This document shows, piece after piece, positions 17,301 to 24,747 of a stretch of DNA of 64,000 bases. The position numbers were made by a program, and so were the translations under genes. The notes under the pieces were generated by a model. The model was not told the origin of the DNA and made no database searches. It worked only from the letters and a program-made list of their open reading frames with translations. Origin of the DNA: Thermococcus peptonophilus (GTDB lineage: Archaea > Methanobacteriota_B > Thermococci > Thermococcales > Thermococcaceae). Position 1 is the stretch's first letter; each line of letters starts with the position of its first letter. Where the stretch lies: assembly GCF_001592435.1 (NCBI RefSeq), contig NZ_CP014750.1, positions 1,116,001 through 1,180,000 on the forward strand. The letters are read 5' to 3'.

Positions 17301-17820
17301 TCTCAAGGGTCTGGAGACCGATTGAGGTGTTTCCGATGTATGAAAACTCTCCACCAACCTCGGCTATGCCCTTGTAGTCCCATCCGCTCCCGGTCCAAGT
17401 GTTGAAGTTGTCGGTTCCCATTCCTGAACCGCCACTCCACCAGAAGTATATCTCGTAGTCAACCGCAAAGCCATTGGAGAACTCAATCTTTCTTCCCCAG
17501 GAGTCGCTTGTTCCGTTGTAGCCGTTTCCTGTCCCTGGGTCAACGTCTATCCCAAAGCCGTAGGCCACGTCCCAACTCTGGGTGTTGTTTGTCTTTATTG
17601 CTATGTACAGGTACTGGTCGTCCCAGGCAACGTAGAGCTTGTCTAGGTTGGCCCCCGCTTGGCCGTTGTCCTTCCCAACAGTCACAAGGTCTGAAATCGT
17701 CCAGTCGTTGAGGTTGCCATCTATTATTTTAGTGCCGTACATCGCGGAGGCAAAGTGCGACGCTGGCACTAAGCTAAACATCAAAACAAAAACTATCAGG
17801 AGTGTAGCTGTTCTCCCCAT
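14377..17820 (-). CDS. Large secreted protein with repeated DOMON/glucodextranase-type carbohydrate-binding-like domains
   Basis: This is a 1147-residue exported protein. A signal peptide (MGRTATLLIVFVLMF through about residue 26) is followed by three copies of a domain beginning IDGNLNDW/IDGNLDDW and containing VDPGTGNGY and YEIYFWW-type motifs, at about 30-240, 240-440 and 940-1147. A CARDB-like beta domain (about 442-545), a related fourth DOMON-like region (about 550-790) and a charged helical stretch (about 800-930) lie between. Such domains occur at the ends of archaeal amylopullulanases and glucodextranases and are thought to bind glycans or the cell surface. No catalytic domain was seen. 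The start ATG 17820 has a GAGGTGAG site. It is divergent from the 4-alpha-glucanotransferase across a shared promoter, so alpha-glucan binding is the best guess. Confidence 0.75.
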   Translation of the reverse strand: MGRTATLLIVFVLMFSLVPASHFASAMYGTKIIDGNLNDWTISDLVTVGKDNGQAGANLDKLYVAWDDQYLYIAIKTNNTQSWDVAYGFGIDVDPGTGNGYNGTSDSWGRKIEFSNGFAVDYEIYFWWSGGSGMGTDNFNTWTGSGWDYKGIAEVGGEFSYIGNTSIGLQTLEIKIPWSALGGRPDEIAIIAWVAGGDGSSAVDSLPVDPAIDYSNIGGEWGDTDTFTNLAVLYVESKTIDGNLNDWSSNEIAAVDKMGVGVPGGNLSKLYVSWDKDYLYLAIVTNNTANWGMAYGFGIDVDPGTGNGYTGGGDAWGRQINFTNGYAIDYEVYFWWDDGQAKITAAQLNPYNGNWDWPNLVDVGGKYNYTGDSSTGLKTLEVAIPWSAIGGMHSHFAVSAWITGGSGSAVDILPQESVAVDSADEWNDIDAISQMAEFEMFLMPDLKVSLSGPGVAGLNRTTTYNVTVENGGSLPANNVNVRVYVNDTLYTNWTTDLGAGEKKWFTLTWKPNETGVYTIKTTVDEENKIPEANEDNNVATMNVEVIWVGKIDVDGDPSDWPTAEISENNYTVVNGTFIWADKIGDNRKDKDEYLPGKTSSHADLTEIAVTKDDRYVYFMFRFANMSNIKIGDNGATFVAVPIDYKDGGADWVAGRMDTRTSFLWDVQMAVNLKCNQDVGKTSAIEGAGNSLTSMLYFVDPDGNILTVNGAVVGVDLSKNTIEVRVPVELFENTTKFNFTVATGLSYGEGVWNFGNDFEDDTKSDAVDVLSIKSTEDEVADGYLDYAIQLETNGIVENAKSIDYEQIRREIQRKEEERKRRERWNHFINLNKYYGATKFREYYMNYTYLDQYLRNQTLTSEMAEKLSEYENEVAELLSMYNEGMDMINKESAVFIGAIKVFRAYTGLIKIVKEMQEMKELIEMGIAERQAHIEELSKKLTKTIDGNLDDWKVQPVAVDTEGYGQDGANLKALYVDYDDNFLYIALTTDNKASWRVVYGISLDYKDGGYTTGQDSWGKKLSFTRGIDAQLYFFWNGEFFGDPGTSTITSAQLVIWNGSGWDYKNLQWVGFYNYTGGAENGLQTLEIAIPWEELGGKPKEINIVAYVTGQGVGDSAVDSLPLQDAVRDKQPGDEWGDEDTFTEFASVSIT

Positions 17821-17887
17821 AGTGCTCACCTCTATTCCATTCCCCTGTGGGGGTTCAGTAGTCACCTTCAGTGAGTATTGAGAAGAA

Positions 17888-17928
17888 AAGGTTTATATGC
17901 CTTTCTTCTCATATCACCGCTAGTGATA
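17888..17928. promoter_or_regulatory. Shared divergent TATA box and Thermococcales glycolytic motif (Tgr operator)
   Basis: A TATA element (GTTTATATGC, 17891-17900) also reads as GCATATAAAC on the minus strand, so it could serve both divergent genes. TATCAC (17912-17917), five bases, then GTGATA (17923-17928) is an exact match to the TGM, TATCAC-N5-GTGATA, bound by the TrmB-family regulator Tgr. For the glucanotransferase the motif lies downstream of TATA, the arrangement known to give repression relieved by maltooligosaccharides. For the minus-strand gene it lies upstream of TATA, the arrangement known for activation. Confidence 0.85.
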
Positions 17929-17950
17929 ACAAGGTTTGTTGGTGATGGGG

Positions 17951-19909
17951 ATGGTGAACTTCATATTTGGTATCCACAACCATCAGCCACTCGGAAATTT
18001 TGGATGGGTGATGGAGAGCGCCTACGAGAAGTCTTACAGGCCTTTCATGGAGACCCTTGAGGAGTATCCAAACATGAAGGTCGCGGCCCACTACTCCGGC
18101 CCGCTCCTCGAGTGGATACAGAACAACAAACCAGAACACCTCGATTTGCTCCGCTCGCTCGTCAAGAGGGGACAGCTTGAGATAGTGGTTGCTGGCTTCT
18201 ACGAGCCTGTTCTTGCCTCGATTCCGAAGGAAGACAGAATAGTCCAGATAGAGAAGCTCAAGGAGTTTGCCAAGGAGCTCGGGTACGAGGCAAAGGGGGT
18301 CTGGCTCACCGAGAGGGTCTGGCAGCCAGAACTGGTTAAGAGCCTCCGCGCGGCTGGAATAGACTACGTCATCGTTGACGACTACCACTTCATGAGTGCG
18401 GGCCTCTCGAAGGAGGAACTGTTCTGGCCCTACTACACAGAGGACGGCGGAGAGGTTATATCCGTCTTTCCGATAGATGAGAAGCTCCGCTATCTAATCC
18501 CCTTCCGCCCGGTTGATAAGACCATTGAGTACCTCCACTCGCTCGATGACGGCGATGAAAGCAAGGTTGCTGTCTTCCACGACGACGGCGAGAAGTTCGG
18601 CGTCTGGCCTGGAACCTACGAGTGGGTCTACGAGAAGGGCTGGCTCAGGGAGTTCTTTGACAATGTTTCAAGCGACGAGAGGATAAACCTCATACTCTAC
18701 TCCGAGTACCTTCAGAGGTTCAGGCCGCGTGGCCTAGTTTATCTCCCGATAGCCTCCTACTTTGAGATGAGCGAGTGGAGCCTTCCGGCAAAGCAGGCCA
18801 AGCTCTTTGTAGAGTTCGTCGAGGAGCTGAAGAAAGAGAACAAGTTTGACCGCTACCGCGTCTTCGTCCGCGGCGGAATCTGGAAGAACTTCTTCTTCAA
18901 GTATCCTGAGAGCAACTACATGCACAAGAGAATGCTGATGGTGAGCAAGGCAGTCAGGGACAACCTAGAGGCGAGGGAATTCATCCTCAGGGCCCAGTGC
19001 AATGACGCCTACTGGCACGGCGTCTTCGGCGGTGTTTACCTCCCGCACCTCCGCAGGGCCGTCTGGGAGAACATCATAAAGGCCAACAGCTACGTTAAAA
19101 CCGGAAACTTCGTCAGGGACATCGACTTCGACGGCAGGGACGAGGTCTTCATCGAGAACGAGAACTTTTACGCCGTCTTCAAACCAGCTTACGGTGGGGC
19201 CCTCTTCGAGCTCTCCTCCAAGAGGAAAGCAGTCAACTACAACGACGTTCTCGCGAGGCGCTGGGAGCACTACCACGAGGTTCCTGAGGCGGCAACCCCA
19301 GAGGAAGAAGGCGGGGAGGGTGTTGCCAGCATCCACGAGCTTGGAAAGCAGATTCCCGACGAGATAAGGCGCGAGCTCGCCTACGACAGCCACCTGAGGG
19401 CCATCCTGCAGGACCACTTCCTCGACCCAGAGACGACGCTCGACGAGTACAGGCTGAGCCGCTACATCGAGCTTGGGGACTTCCTCACCGGTGCTTACAA
19501 CTTCAGCCTTATTGAGAACGGAATAACCCTTGAGCGCGACGGGAGCGTTACAAAGAAGCAGGCCAGGGTAGAAAAGTCGGTCAGGCTCACCGATGATGGT
19601 TTCATAGTGGACTACACCGTCAGAAGCGATACCAGAGCCCTCTTCGGCGTCGAGCTCAACCTGGCAGTCCACAGCGTTATGGAGGAGCCGGCCGAGTTCG
19701 AGGCGGAGAAGTTCGAGGTGAACGACCCCTACGGCATCGGAAGGGTTGAGATAGAGCTCGACAGAAGGGCAAAAGTCTGGAAGTACCCTATAAAGACCCT
19801 CAGCCAGAGTGAGAGTGGATGGGACTTCATCCAGCAGGGCGTTAGCTACACCGTTCTCTTCCCTGTCGAGGGAGAACTCAGGTTCAGACTCCGCTTCAGG
19901 GAGCTCTGA
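17951..19909 (+). CDS. 4-alpha-glucanotransferase, glycoside hydrolase family 57
   Basis: A 652-residue GH57 enzyme. The HNHQPLGN motif starts at residue 9, the nucleophile is E121 in WLTERVWQPEL and the acid/base is D212 in FHDDGEKFG, matching E123/D214 of the Thermococcus litoralis enzyme. The C-terminal half is a beta-sandwich. It disproportionates maltooligosaccharides by transferring glucan chains in the cytoplasm and feeds maltodextrin degradation. No signal peptide is present. ATG 17951 is preferred over upstream in-frame TTG and ATG codons because GGTGATG precedes it with good spacing. It is controlled by the TGM operator at 17912-17928. Confidence 0.93.
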   Translation: MVNFIFGIHNHQPLGNFGWVMESAYEKSYRPFMETLEEYPNMKVAAHYSGPLLEWIQNNKPEHLDLLRSLVKRGQLEIVVAGFYEPVLASIPKEDRIVQIEKLKEFAKELGYEAKGVWLTERVWQPELVKSLRAAGIDYVIVDDYHFMSAGLSKEELFWPYYTEDGGEVISVFPIDEKLRYLIPFRPVDKTIEYLHSLDDGDESKVAVFHDDGEKFGVWPGTYEWVYEKGWLREFFDNVSSDERINLILYSEYLQRFRPRGLVYLPIASYFEMSEWSLPAKQAKLFVEFVEELKKENKFDRYRVFVRGGIWKNFFFKYPESNYMHKRMLMVSKAVRDNLEAREFILRAQCNDAYWHGVFGGVYLPHLRRAVWENIIKANSYVKTGNFVRDIDFDGRDEVFIENENFYAVFKPAYGGALFELSSKRKAVNYNDVLARRWEHYHEVPEAATPEEEGGEGVASIHELGKQIPDEIRRELAYDSHLRAILQDHFLDPETTLDEYRLSRYIELGDFLTGAYNFSLIENGITLERDGSVTKKQARVEKSVRLTDDGFIVDYTVRSDTRALFGVELNLAVHSVMEEPAEFEAEKFEVNDPYGIGRVEIELDRRAKVWKYPIKTLSQSESGWDFIQQGVSYTVLFPVEGELRFRLRFREL

Positions 19910-20543
19910 ACTTTATTCTCTCCTTTGCCTTTTCCGCCTTCTGCTTCCCTTTCAGTGCTATCATAAATGTTAGAGCCTCAACACTGTCTTCAAGGAGCAG
20001 ACCCCTGTTGTCCTTCGCTATCAAGTATCCAAATACCAGCCCGAAAATCGCTCCGGCGACCCAAAGCTCCAGGAGGAACTTTCCCACGCTCCCGTGCGAA
20101 ATCGTTACAGCACTTAGAGTCTTGTACGCCAGCAACATGGCAAATGGGAACGCCGCTTCGAGTATTAGAGAAATCCTGACGGCTTTTTCAAGGATGCCCA
20201 AAACCCTTCCCTCTGCCATCTCCTTGAGAATCTTTCCATCGTGGCTGGAGTAAACTAGGAGCCTCGCTATGTTCGCCCCGCTCCGGAAGGCTAAAAGACC
20301 GAAGACCGCGCCGAGCAGACTTGCATCTTTCAGCTTGAAAAAGGCCCCGAGGCCAATGAGGACCCACACTGGGGTGTATAACCTCTCCAAACTTTTCTTT
20401 TGGTTTTCAGGAACCTGGATGCGTAGGAGCTTCTTCAGAACTTTGCCAGCCATCCGCTTTGCAAAAAGGATTGGCTTGATGAAGAGGTTTGCGAGGGAGA
20501 GGAGTATCAGGATGTAAACCGCCACCAGCGTCCAGACGTTCAT
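19896..20543 (-). CDS. Polytopic membrane protein of unknown function
   Basis: A 215-residue protein with about four to five hydrophobic helices (near 5-27, 60-85, 120-145 and 165-180) separated by basic loops, with a very basic C terminus (KGKQKAEKAKERIKFRAP). I do not recognise the family. ATG 20543 has a GGTGA ribosome binding site. It overlaps the end of the convergent glucanotransferase gene by 14 bases and follows no obvious operon partner. Confidence 0.65.
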   Translation of the reverse strand: MNVWTLVAVYILILLSLANLFIKPILFAKRMAGKVLKKLLRIQVPENQKKSLERLYTPVWVLIGLGAFFKLKDASLLGAVFGLLAFRSGANIARLLVYSSHDGKILKEMAEGRVLGILEKAVRISLILEAAFPFAMLLAYKTLSAVTISHGSVGKFLLELWVAGAIFGLVFGYLIAKDNRGLLLEDSVEALTFMIALKGKQKAEKAKERIKFRAP

Positions 20544-20591
20544 GGGGGGGTCACCACGTAGTCATATGGGTTGAAAAAAATAAAACTTTGG

Positions 20592-21923
20592 CTAGACTTT
20601 CATAAACTCGTCCTCTATCCACGTGGCTATCAGAGTGAAGGAAACCGAAAGCACCGCTATCGAAACGGCCACCGGTAGAACCTGCCACCAATTGAGGTTG
20701 TAGGAGTAGAGGCTCGTCCTGCCCATCACGACAGTCTGGCTCATTATGGAGCCCCAGTTAAAGCCCGGCACTATGGAGAAGAACCCGAGGAGCGTTATCA
20801 GAGCGAGGATTTTCGGGATGGTTATCGAGAACTGGTGAAGGGAGTATGGAATGAGGACCCTAGGCATGTGTTTCTTCAATATCCACGACCAGTTGCCCCC
20901 GAGTGCTATTGCGGATTCTACGTATCCCTTCCTAAGCTCTTCCTTCACTATCGCCCTGACGCTTCTTGATGCTTCACCGGCAACTATAAGGCCGAGGATG
21001 AATGCCACCACTATAGGTCTTGCAGTGGCCATCTGTTTTGAGGCGTTGAACGTTCCGAGGTCTATTGCCACCGCTCCAACAAAGGGCAGAAGTGGAATTA
21101 TCGTGAGAAGCCTTGAGATCAGGTTTGAGAGCCTGCCAACTTTTCCCCGGACAGCCCCGCTCATGCCGAGGAGGAAGGAGAGGCCGACGGCAATGAATGC
21201 CCCTTCAATCGTTACCAGTATCGTGTCCCTTGTGCTCCCGATGAAGCCAGCCCACACGTCCCTTCCGAATGGGTCGGTTCCAAGAACCCCGTAGCTCTCG
21301 CCTTGAACTAGGATTCTAGCACTTTCTTTTGGGCTGAACTTTTCATCGGGAAAATAAAACGGCTCCAAGATTATTTTGTACTTCCCTTTTACCAATTTGG
21401 GATTGTTGAAACAGTCTTGAGTGTCGGGTTCTGTAAACAGTATCGAGAACGGAGGTCTGAGCATGACCTTCTTGTCAAGGTTGGGGCACTTTTCAGTCTT
21501 CATCCTCTCCCAGTCGGGGGCGAAGAGCAGGTTCCTGCCGATATAGATGCCATCTGGGAAGGGGTCTCCTTCGTAGAGGGTGTAGCTCTCGTTGAGAGGG
21601 GTTATGATTGTTATTCGTATTTTTCTAGTTGAATTTGCGAGAACGAGTATATCTCTAGGCACTTTGGAGTACTTGAAGTCGTAAGTGAAAATCACCCTTC
21701 CGTCCACGTACTCGCCGGGGAGCCACTCCGTCTTTGGAAGTCCCCTCAGCTCTCCGTAGAATGCGGGCGGAGCGTTTGGAGGGTTGTTTTTCCACAGATC
21801 TAGGTCGTCCCATTTCTCGGCTATATTCGGATAAAAGTGAGGTCCGATAATTGCCATTATGATGTATGAGGTGACTATTGTTATGGACAGGATGATCCTG
21901 AGGGGTACTCTAATCCTCGCCAT
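20592..21923 (-). CDS. ABC transporter permease, DppC/OppC-like, with large extracytoplasmic insert
   Basis: A 443-residue permease of the peptide/nickel family. Helix 1 is followed by an approximately 200-residue extracytoplasmic domain before the GVLGTDPFGRDVWAG segment that marks the start of the conserved BPD_transp_1 core. The cytoplasmic EAA-type loop reads YVESAIALGGNWSWILKKH. Five further helices follow. It overlaps the upstream permease gene by 14 bases. No ATPase or binding protein is adjacent on this strand, unlike the complete importer at 26299-33595, whose DppC-like subunit has the same insert. Confidence 0.85.
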   Translation of the reverse strand: MARIRVPLRIILSITIVTSYIIMAIIGPHFYPNIAEKWDDLDLWKNNPPNAPPAFYGELRGLPKTEWLPGEYVDGRVIFTYDFKYSKVPRDILVLANSTRKIRITIITPLNESYTLYEGDPFPDGIYIGRNLLFAPDWERMKTEKCPNLDKKVMLRPPFSILFTEPDTQDCFNNPKLVKGKYKIILEPFYFPDEKFSPKESARILVQGESYGVLGTDPFGRDVWAGFIGSTRDTILVTIEGAFIAVGLSFLLGMSGAVRGKVGRLSNLISRLLTIIPLLPFVGAVAIDLGTFNASKQMATARPIVVAFILGLIVAGEASRSVRAIVKEELRKGYVESAIALGGNWSWILKKHMPRVLIPYSLHQFSITIPKILALITLLGFFSIVPGFNWGSIMSQTVVMGRTSLYSYNLNWWQVLPVAVSIAVLSVSFTLIATWIEDEFMKV

Positions 21924-22944
21924 ACACTTCCCTCCTGGGGTCCAGGCGAAGGTACAGAGCTTCCATTATCGTGGAGTTCAGGAAGTAGAGGATTGCCATG
22001 ATGAAGGCCACAAAGAAAACGAGGTAGGGGTTGAAGTAGAACATTGGCGCCCACCCATCGCCAGTAAAGACGTAGAACCTGTCTATGGCCTTTGTCAGGA
22101 CGAATCCAATGCCAGGAACGTCGAAGAGCTTTTCGAGAGCCATTCCGTTTATCATAAGGTTCAGGAAGTTGTAGCTCGTGTAGGTTAAGAAGGAAGGTGT
22201 GACTGTTCTCAAAAGCTTTCGGAGGATCCTCCTCTCGGGAAGTCCCTTCATGACATCGGCGAAAAAGTAGTCCTCCTTAACTTCTTTCTTCACGAAGTTC
22301 CTCACGTGGAACGCGTAGACCGCTATGTTGCCGATTGTTAGGGCGAGGAGCGGGATTAGAAGGGCTGTAAAATAGTCGCTTATCCCGGGGCCTCCATTGG
22401 CCATTTCGCGGTGTATGTAATTAAGATAGCTGATCGTACCTATGTCGAACTTCCACCACAGCGTCCACAGGAGGAATAAACCCCAGAACCAGGCGGGGAT
22501 TCCAGAGAAAACCGGCGCGAGGATGAGCAGGATTTTATCCGATAATCCGCCCCTATATCCCGCGTGGAGCCCCCAGTAGAGGCCGAGGGGCAGAACTATG
22601 AGCATTACAATCGTCAGCAACGAGAGTGTAGTAAGAACAGTGGTCTCGGGGGTTATACCAGTTACGTATTGGAAAAGCTCCCTTGGTGTCGTCTTATAGT
22701 CCCTAAACACTCCGAAGAAGATGCCCCTCCACCCTATCTCCCCTTTCCCTTTCGTGAAAACACTTATTGAAAACTGGAAATACTCCCAGGTTCTGTAGAG
22801 GGCTTCTTTTAGGGTTAGGTCCCTGGGTGGCTCCTCTCCAATCATAACTGCTTTCTCATCGGCGTATGCTATGGCGATCCCCGTTATGAGAAGCGCAATA
22901 ACGACGAGGAGAAGGTTTTCCATTAGTTGCCTAATGGGCTTCAC
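21910..22944 (-). CDS. ABC transporter permease, DppB/OppB-like
   Basis: A 344-residue permease with six hydrophobic helices and the DppB pattern (TPETTVLTTLSLLTIVMLIVL, then an EAA-type loop in the DVMKGLPERRILRKLL region). It pairs with the DppC-like gene 20592-21923. The start is read as GTG 22944; an internal ATG at 22917 is an alternative because no strong ribosome binding site precedes the GTG. With no ATPase next to them, the pair may use ATPases encoded elsewhere, for example those at 31618-33595 (inference). Confidence 0.8.
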   Translation of the reverse strand: MKPIRQLMENLLLVVIALLITGIAIAYADEKAVMIGEEPPRDLTLKEALYRTWEYFQFSISVFTKGKGEIGWRGIFFGVFRDYKTTPRELFQYVTGITPETTVLTTLSLLTIVMLIVLPLGLYWGLHAGYRGGLSDKILLILAPVFSGIPAWFWGLFLLWTLWWKFDIGTISYLNYIHREMANGGPGISDYFTALLIPLLALTIGNIAVYAFHVRNFVKKEVKEDYFFADVMKGLPERRILRKLLRTVTPSFLTYTSYNFLNLMINGMALEKLFDVPGIGFVLTKAIDRFYVFTGDGWAPMFYFNPYLVFFVAFIMAILYFLNSTIMEALYLRLDPRREVYGED

Positions 22945-23089
22945 CCTTGAGCGAGTTTAGTTCCGAAGTTTTTAACTTTTACTTTTGTGGAAATTAATAG
23001 AATTCAAAATAGTTGCATATGGGAACGTCCAAAGCAGATAATTCTCTGGAGTAATAGGACGAATGATGTCATAATGTCATGCAATAGTA
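22945..23089. other. Intergenic region between the radical SAM and permease genes
   Basis: The 145 bases are AT-rich and include TTTTTAACTTTTACTTTT and a short direct repeat ATGTCATAATGTCATG near 23065-23080. No gene, RNA or clear promoter could be assigned with confidence. Confidence 0.3.
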
Positions 23090-23998
23090 CTAAAGGAGCC
23101 TCTCCCTCTTAACTGCAGGTGCCACTTCTCTAGCGACCCTTTTCGCGCTGAAGAGCGTCAGCGGATCCATTGTCCTGTATATCGCAAGCTGACAGCCGCT
23201 TATCCTCACGTCTATGTACTTCTTGGCTTCCATAGCCGCCTTGAGAAACTCCCTTATGCTCTCTGCTCTCTCGAAGTCCAGACCGGCTTTCTTCAGTCTC
23301 TCAACGTTAAGCTCGTGAATGGTTAGCGGCTGGAGCATCATCTCGTCTATTCCGAGGGAAGCGGCGAGCTCGGCTATCTTCGGTATGTCCTCGTCGTTTA
23401 TGCCCGGCATGAAGATGGTCCTCACAACCGAGTGGACGGACTTGTCTGAACCAACGATTTTGAGGGCGTTGACGACGGCCTCAAAAGTGTCCGCGTTTGT
23501 AATCTTGAGGTGCTTCTCTCTGCTCGCGGCGTCGAGGCTTATCATTACGAGATCGAAGTCAAGCTTTGCCCACAGCTCCTCGGTCAGGAGGGAACCGTTG
23601 GTCTGCAGATCAAGTCTTGCATTCGGAAACCTCTCGCGGAGCATCCTGTTGACCTCGACTATGCGCGGGCTTATCAGCGGCTCTCCGTACTGGGAAACTG
23701 TTATTGCGTACGGGTTTTCCCAGCCGTAGTAGCCGGGCTTCGGTGCCTTTCCGAGTTTCACCGCGACGTTTGAGTAGCAGAAGATACAGTCGTGGTTGCA
23801 CGCCGGAGTCAGCTCGTAGCTTGGATGGTGAACAGGATTCGGGTTGCTTAAATCAAGTCCCTGGCAGCCTTGGCAGTGAGTGGGAAACTTCAAATCCATC
23901 ACGAACTGCTTTAAAAGCCTGGCCTCTTTGTTCTCGAGTATCTGGGGTTCGACGCCCATGCTCCTCGCAAAGTCTTCCCACTTCATCTTTATACCCAT
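23090..23998 (-). CDS. Radical SAM protein of unassigned function
   Basis: A 302-residue radical SAM enzyme. The [4Fe-4S]/SAM motif is CNHDCIFC (C67, C71, C74 from ATG 23998), followed by YGEPLISP (the GGEP-like motif) and LDLQTNGSLL. An upstream cysteine pair (C42, C45) may bind another cluster. It resembles archaeal MoaA/NifB-like radical SAM proteins, but the substrate is unclear. ATG 23998 has a GGTGAG site. It follows pyrK by 47 bases and is probably in the pyrC-pyrK transcription unit. Confidence 0.8.
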   Translation of the reverse strand: MGIKMKWEDFARSMGVEPQILENKEARLLKQFVMDLKFPTHCQGCQGLDLSNPNPVHHPSYELTPACNHDCIFCYSNVAVKLGKAPKPGYYGWENPYAITVSQYGEPLISPRIVEVNRMLRERFPNARLDLQTNGSLLTEELWAKLDFDLVMISLDAASREKHLKITNADTFEAVVNALKIVGSDKSVHSVVRTIFMPGINDEDIPKIAELAASLGIDEMMLQPLTIHELNVERLKKAGLDFERAESIREFLKAAMEAKKYIDVRISGCQLAIYRTMDPLTLFSAKRVAREVAPAVKRERLL

Positions 23999-24045
23999 CT
24001 TCTCACCGGAGAGAGCAGAAAAGGTGGGTTTAAAAAGGTGATTGG

Positions 24046-24747
24046 TCATAGAAGTCCAACGAGCTTTTCTCCCTCAAAGACGGGTCCATCTCTGCAGACG
24101 AGATATTTCCCAAGGTTGCAGGATCCGCAGACACCTATACCACACTTCATGTACCTCTCCGCTGATATTTGGACATTTTTGTAGTCCATAGCCCGCAGCA
24201 CCGCCTTCAGCATCGGCTCCGGACCGCAGGCGTAGACCTGGTCGAACTCTTCCTTTCTCTCGGTGAGAATATCAGTCGGAAAACCCTTCCTTCCTGCGGA
24301 GCCATCGTCCGTTGTTATTACAACATCGTCCACGTAGTCTCCAATGTCCAGTAGTGCAAGTTCGTCCTTTGATCGGGCCCCGTATATGAGGGTTATCTGG
24401 TCGAATTCTTTCTGGTTTTTCCTTGCGAAGGCATATAGGGGTGGGATACCTATACCCCCGCCGACGAGGGCTACTTTTTCTCCCTTCTTGATAAATCCAT
24501 GGCCGTAGGGCCCTCTGATCCAAAGCCTGTCCCCCTCTTCAAGCTTGAAGAGCTCTGTAGTGAACGGTCCGACGCGCTTTACGACTATCATATCCCTCCA
24601 TGCTAGGCTGAATGGTTTCTCCCCAACACCCGGGAGCCAGGTCATCACGAACTGCCCCGGTGTGAACTCGATCCTCTTATTGAATCTAAAGGCCTTCACG
24701 TCCTTTGCCACATCCCATATCTCCTCAATATTTACCACCCTGTACAT
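24046..24747 (-). CDS. pyrK: Dihydroorotate dehydrogenase electron transfer subunit PyrK
   Basis: A 233-residue flavoprotein subunit. The N-terminal FAD domain (FTPGQFVMTW, PFSLA) is followed by an NAD-binding domain (LVGGGIGIPPLYAF, 94-107). Four cysteines (C202, C207, C210, C218) form the [2Fe-2S] site. It passes electrons from dihydroorotate dehydrogenase (PyrD) to NAD+ in pyrimidine synthesis. It overlaps pyrC by 23 bases. pyrD is not next to it in this window. Confidence 0.92.
   Translation of the reverse strand: MYRVVNIEEIWDVAKDVKAFRFNKRIEFTPGQFVMTWLPGVGEKPFSLAWRDMIVVKRVGPFTTELFKLEEGDRLWIRGPYGHGFIKKGEKVALVGGGIGIPPLYAFARKNQKEFDQITLIYGARSKDELALLDIGDYVDDVVITTDDGSAGRKGFPTDILTERKEEFDQVYACGPEPMLKAVLRAMDYKNVQISAERYMKCGIGVCGSCNLGKYLVCRDGPVFEGEKLVGLL

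Noticed and set aside
18965-19672. Long minus-strand open frame (about 235 codons) opposite the 4-alpha-glucanotransferase gene
   Set aside because: It is a shadow of the strongly conserved GH57 gene, produced by its third-position codon bias. It has no ribosome binding site and no recognisable protein signature.
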